Below the pieces are notes generated by a model. It was not told the origin of the DNA, made no database searches, and saw nothing but the letters and a program-made list of their open reading frames with translations. Shown here piece after piece: positions 62,012 through 64,000 of a DNA stretch of 64,000 nt (position 1 is its first letter; each line of letters begins with the position of its first letter). Source of the stretch: Streptomyces uncialis (GTDB lineage Bacteria; Actinomycetota; Actinomycetes; Streptomycetales; Streptomycetaceae). Location: positions 3,162,001-3,226,000 of the forward strand of contig NZ_CP109583.1 of the NCBI RefSeq assembly GCF_036250755.1, written 5' to 3'. The position numbers and the translations under genes were made by a program.

Positions 62012-64000
62012 GTGACCATCGCGCCAGCCGATCCGGCATCAGTTGTCGGCCAGGCTCCTGCGACGACCGCCCAGGACCAGCAGACCCGACCGAGCGACGG
62101 CCCCGGGGCCGCGCTGCTGCGGACGCTGACCGACCTGACGGCCGACCTCCCCGACGCCGACCCCGGCCGGGTCGCCGCCGCGGCGCTGCGCGGCCGGTCC
62201 GCCCGCGCCGACGAGAGCGAGCTGCGTGAACTCGCCACCGAGGCCGCCGCCGGACTCATCTCCGAGGACCCCGCCTACTCCCGGCTCGCCGCCCGGCTGC
62301 TGACCGTCAGCATCGCCGCCGAGGCCGCCTCCCAGGGGGTGCTCGCCTTCTCCGGGTCCGTCGCCACCGGGCACCGCGAGGGCCTGATCGCGGACCGCAC
62401 CGCCGCGTTCGTGACGAAGTACTCCGACCGTCTCGACGCGCTCATCGACACCACCGCCGACGACCGCTTCGGCTACTTCGGGCTGCGCACCCTGCACAGC
62501 CGCTATCTGCTGCGCCACCCGATCACCCGCAAGGTCGTCGAGACCCCGCAGCACTTCCTGCTCCGGGTCGCCTCCGGTCTCGCCGAGGACGACTCCGTAC
62601 GCGCGCTCGACGAGGTCGCGGCGCTCTACCGGCTGATGAGCCGGCTCGACTACCTGCCCTCGTCGCCCACCCTGTTCAACTCGGGCACCCGCCACCCGCA
62701 GATGTCGTCCTGCTACCTCCTCGACTCCCCGCAGGACGAGCTGGACTCCATCTACGACCGCTACCACCAGGTCGCCCGGCTCTCCAAGCACGCCGGCGGC
62801 ATCGGCCTGTCCTACTCCCGCATCCGTTCGCGCGGCTCGCTGATCCGGGGCACCAACGGCCACTCCAACGGCATCGTCCCGTTCCTGAAGACGCTCGACG
62901 CCTCCGTCGCGGCGGTCAACCAGGGCGGCCGGCGCAAGGGCGCCGCCGCGGTCTACCTGGAGACCTGGCACTCCGACATCGAGGAGTTCCTGGAGCTGCG
63001 GGACAACACCGGCGAGGACGCGCGGCGCACCCACAACCTGAACCTCGCGCACTGGATCCCCGACGAGTTCATGCGCCGGGTCGACCAGGACGGCACCTGG
63101 TCGCTGTTCTCCCCCTCGGACGTGCCCGAGCTGGTGGACCTGTGGGGCGACGAGTTCGACGCCGCGTACCGCCGGGCCGAGGCCGCCGGGCTGGCCCGCA
63201 AGACGATCCCCGCGCGGGACCTGTACGGGCGGATGATGCGGACCCTCGCCCAGACCGGCAACGGCTGGATGACCTTCAAGGACGCCGCGAACCGCACCGC
63301 CAACCAGACCGCCGAGCCCGGTCACACCGTCCACTCCTCGAATCTCTGCACCGAGATCCTGGAGGTCACCGACGACGGCGAGACGGCCGTGTGCAACCTC
63401 GGCTCGGTCAACCTCGGCGCGTTCGTCACCGGTGAGGGCGACGACGGCATCGACTGGGAGCGGCTGGACTCCACCGTCCGCACGGCCGTGACCTTCCTCG
63501 ACCGGGTCGTGGACATCAACTTCTACCCGACCGAGCAGGCGGGCCGCTCCAACTCCCGCTGGCGGCCGGTGGGCCTGGGCGCGATGGGCCTCCAGGACGT
63601 CTTCTTCAAGCTGCGGCTGCCCTTCGACTCCCCCGAGGCGCGCGCCCTGTCCACCCGGATCGCCGAGCGGATCATGCTCGCCGCGTACGAGGCGTCCGCC
63701 TCGCTCGCCGAGCGCAACGGCCCGCTCCCCGCCTGGGACAAGACCCGTACCGCCCGCGGGGTGCTGCACCCCGACCACTACGGGGTCGAGCCGCACTGGC
63801 CCGAGCGCTGGGACGCGCTGCGTGCCCGGATCGCCGTCACGGGGCTGCGCAACTCGCTGCTGCTGGCCATCGCGCCGACCGCGACCATCGCGTCGATCGC
63901 CGGGGTCTACGAGTGCATCGAGCCGCAGGTGTCCAACCTGTTCAAGCGCGAGACGCTGAGCGGTGAGTTCCTCCAGGTCAACTCGTACCTGGTGAACGAG
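62012..64000 (+). CDS. nrdA: Class Ia ribonucleotide reductase large subunit (cut by the window edge)
   Basis: The first 663 codons of NrdA are present; the enzyme reduces ribonucleotides with a diferric partner (NrdB, outside the window). An N-terminal ATP-cone-like segment (about 25-105) precedes the catalytic barrel. SPTLFNSGTRHPQMSSCYLL holds the first redox Cys. NLCTEILEV has the Asn-Cys-Glu radical/catalytic triad, and ETAVCNLGSVNLG carries the second redox Cys. The start GTG 62012 has GAGGGAGAG upstream. The B12 riboswitch in the leader should switch it off when cobalamin supports the class II enzyme encoded elsewhere. Confidence 0.96.
   Translation, partial: MTIAPADPASVVGQAPATTAQDQQTRPSDGPGAALLRTLTDLTADLPDADPGRVAAAALRGRSARADESELRELATEAAAGLISEDPAYSRLAARLLTVSIAAEAASQGVLAFSGSVATGHREGLIADRTAAFVTKYSDRLDALIDTTADDRFGYFGLRTLHSRYLLRHPITRKVVETPQHFLLRVASGLAEDDSVRALDEVAALYRLMSRLDYLPSSPTLFNSGTRHPQMSSCYLLDSPQDELDSIYDRYHQVARLSKHAGGIGLSYSRIRSRGSLIRGTNGHSNGIVPFLKTLDASVAAVNQGGRRKGAAAVYLETWHSDIEEFLELRDNTGEDARRTHNLNLAHWIPDEFMRRVDQDGTWSLFSPSDVPELVDLWGDEFDAAYRRAEAAGLARKTIPARDLYGRMMRTLAQTGNGWMTFKDAANRTANQTAEPGHTVHSSNLCTEILEVTDDGETAVCNLGSVNLGAFVTGEGDDGIDWERLDSTVRTAVTFLDRVVDINFYPTEQAGRSNSRWRPVGLGAMGLQDVFFKLRLPFDSPEARALSTRIAERIMLAAYEASASLAERNGPLPAWDKTRTARGVLHPDHYGVEPHWPERWDALRARIAVTGLRNSLLLAIAPTATIASIAGVYECIEPQVSNLFKRETLSGEFLQVNSYLVNE

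Overview
The window is chromosomal DNA from a Streptomyces or very close relative. It has very high GC, strong codon bias, frequent GTG starts, 4-nt stop/start overlaps and Streptomyces-specific families (WhiB-like protein, EshA-type shell protein, Ni-SOD, DasR/DasABC, kgd fusion enzyme). From memory, not from a search, the gene order resembles the lon-to-nrdA segment of the S. coelicolor chromosome core (about SCO5285 to SCO5226), with several local insertions. Both edges cut a gene: lon on the left and nrdA on the right.

Layout. 1-9.4 kb: lon with a HspR-type operator, a repeat-filled divergent spacer, a spermidine-synthase-like gene, an OmpR-type two-component pair and the fused 2-oxoglutarate enzyme kgd. 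9.8-16.6 kb: membrane protein, DUF4097/PadR pair, Clp-N/HTH pair, zinc-type oxidoreductase, malic enzyme. 17-22.6 kb: amino-acid ABC transporter, methyltransferase, CGNR protein, sodX and sodN. 22.7-41.3 kb looks accessory: an XRE operon of translationally coupled small genes, a GNAT, a broken cutA, a toxin/antitoxin-like pair, a 2093-residue RHS protein followed by a small membrane protein, a NarL-type kinase convergent with its likely regulator, and a family 2B encapsulin (EshA type) overlapping a polyprenyl synthase. 42-49.2 kb: PLP enzyme, Na+/H+ antiporter, UBP zinc finger, the sigH anti-sigma/sigma pair, a diacylglycerol-kinase-like enzyme and wblE. 49.5-61.2 kb: PdtaS-like kinase, TauE-type exporter, then the amino-sugar block (SIS enzyme, nagB, GH3 hexosaminidase, dasCBA, dasR) with three DasR-type operators. 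61.7-64 kb: a cobalamin riboswitch ahead of class Ia nrdA.

The amino-sugar block works as one pathway. The GH3 enzyme releases GlcNAc, DasA-DasB-DasC imports it, and NagB and the SIS protein handle the amino-sugar phosphates. DasR represses through the dre-like sites. No ATPase gene lies beside dasABC, which fits use of a shared ATPase encoded elsewhere.

The most unusual structural feature is a repeat system in eight spacers. A short unit (about 40 copies, core GCGCAGTTCCCCGCGCCCC) is oriented so that copies point inward from both sides of a spacer to a central axis. At four of those axes sits a roughly 200-bp conserved element, once in one orientation and three times in the other. A second, palindromic family lies inside the coding regions of kgd and sigH.
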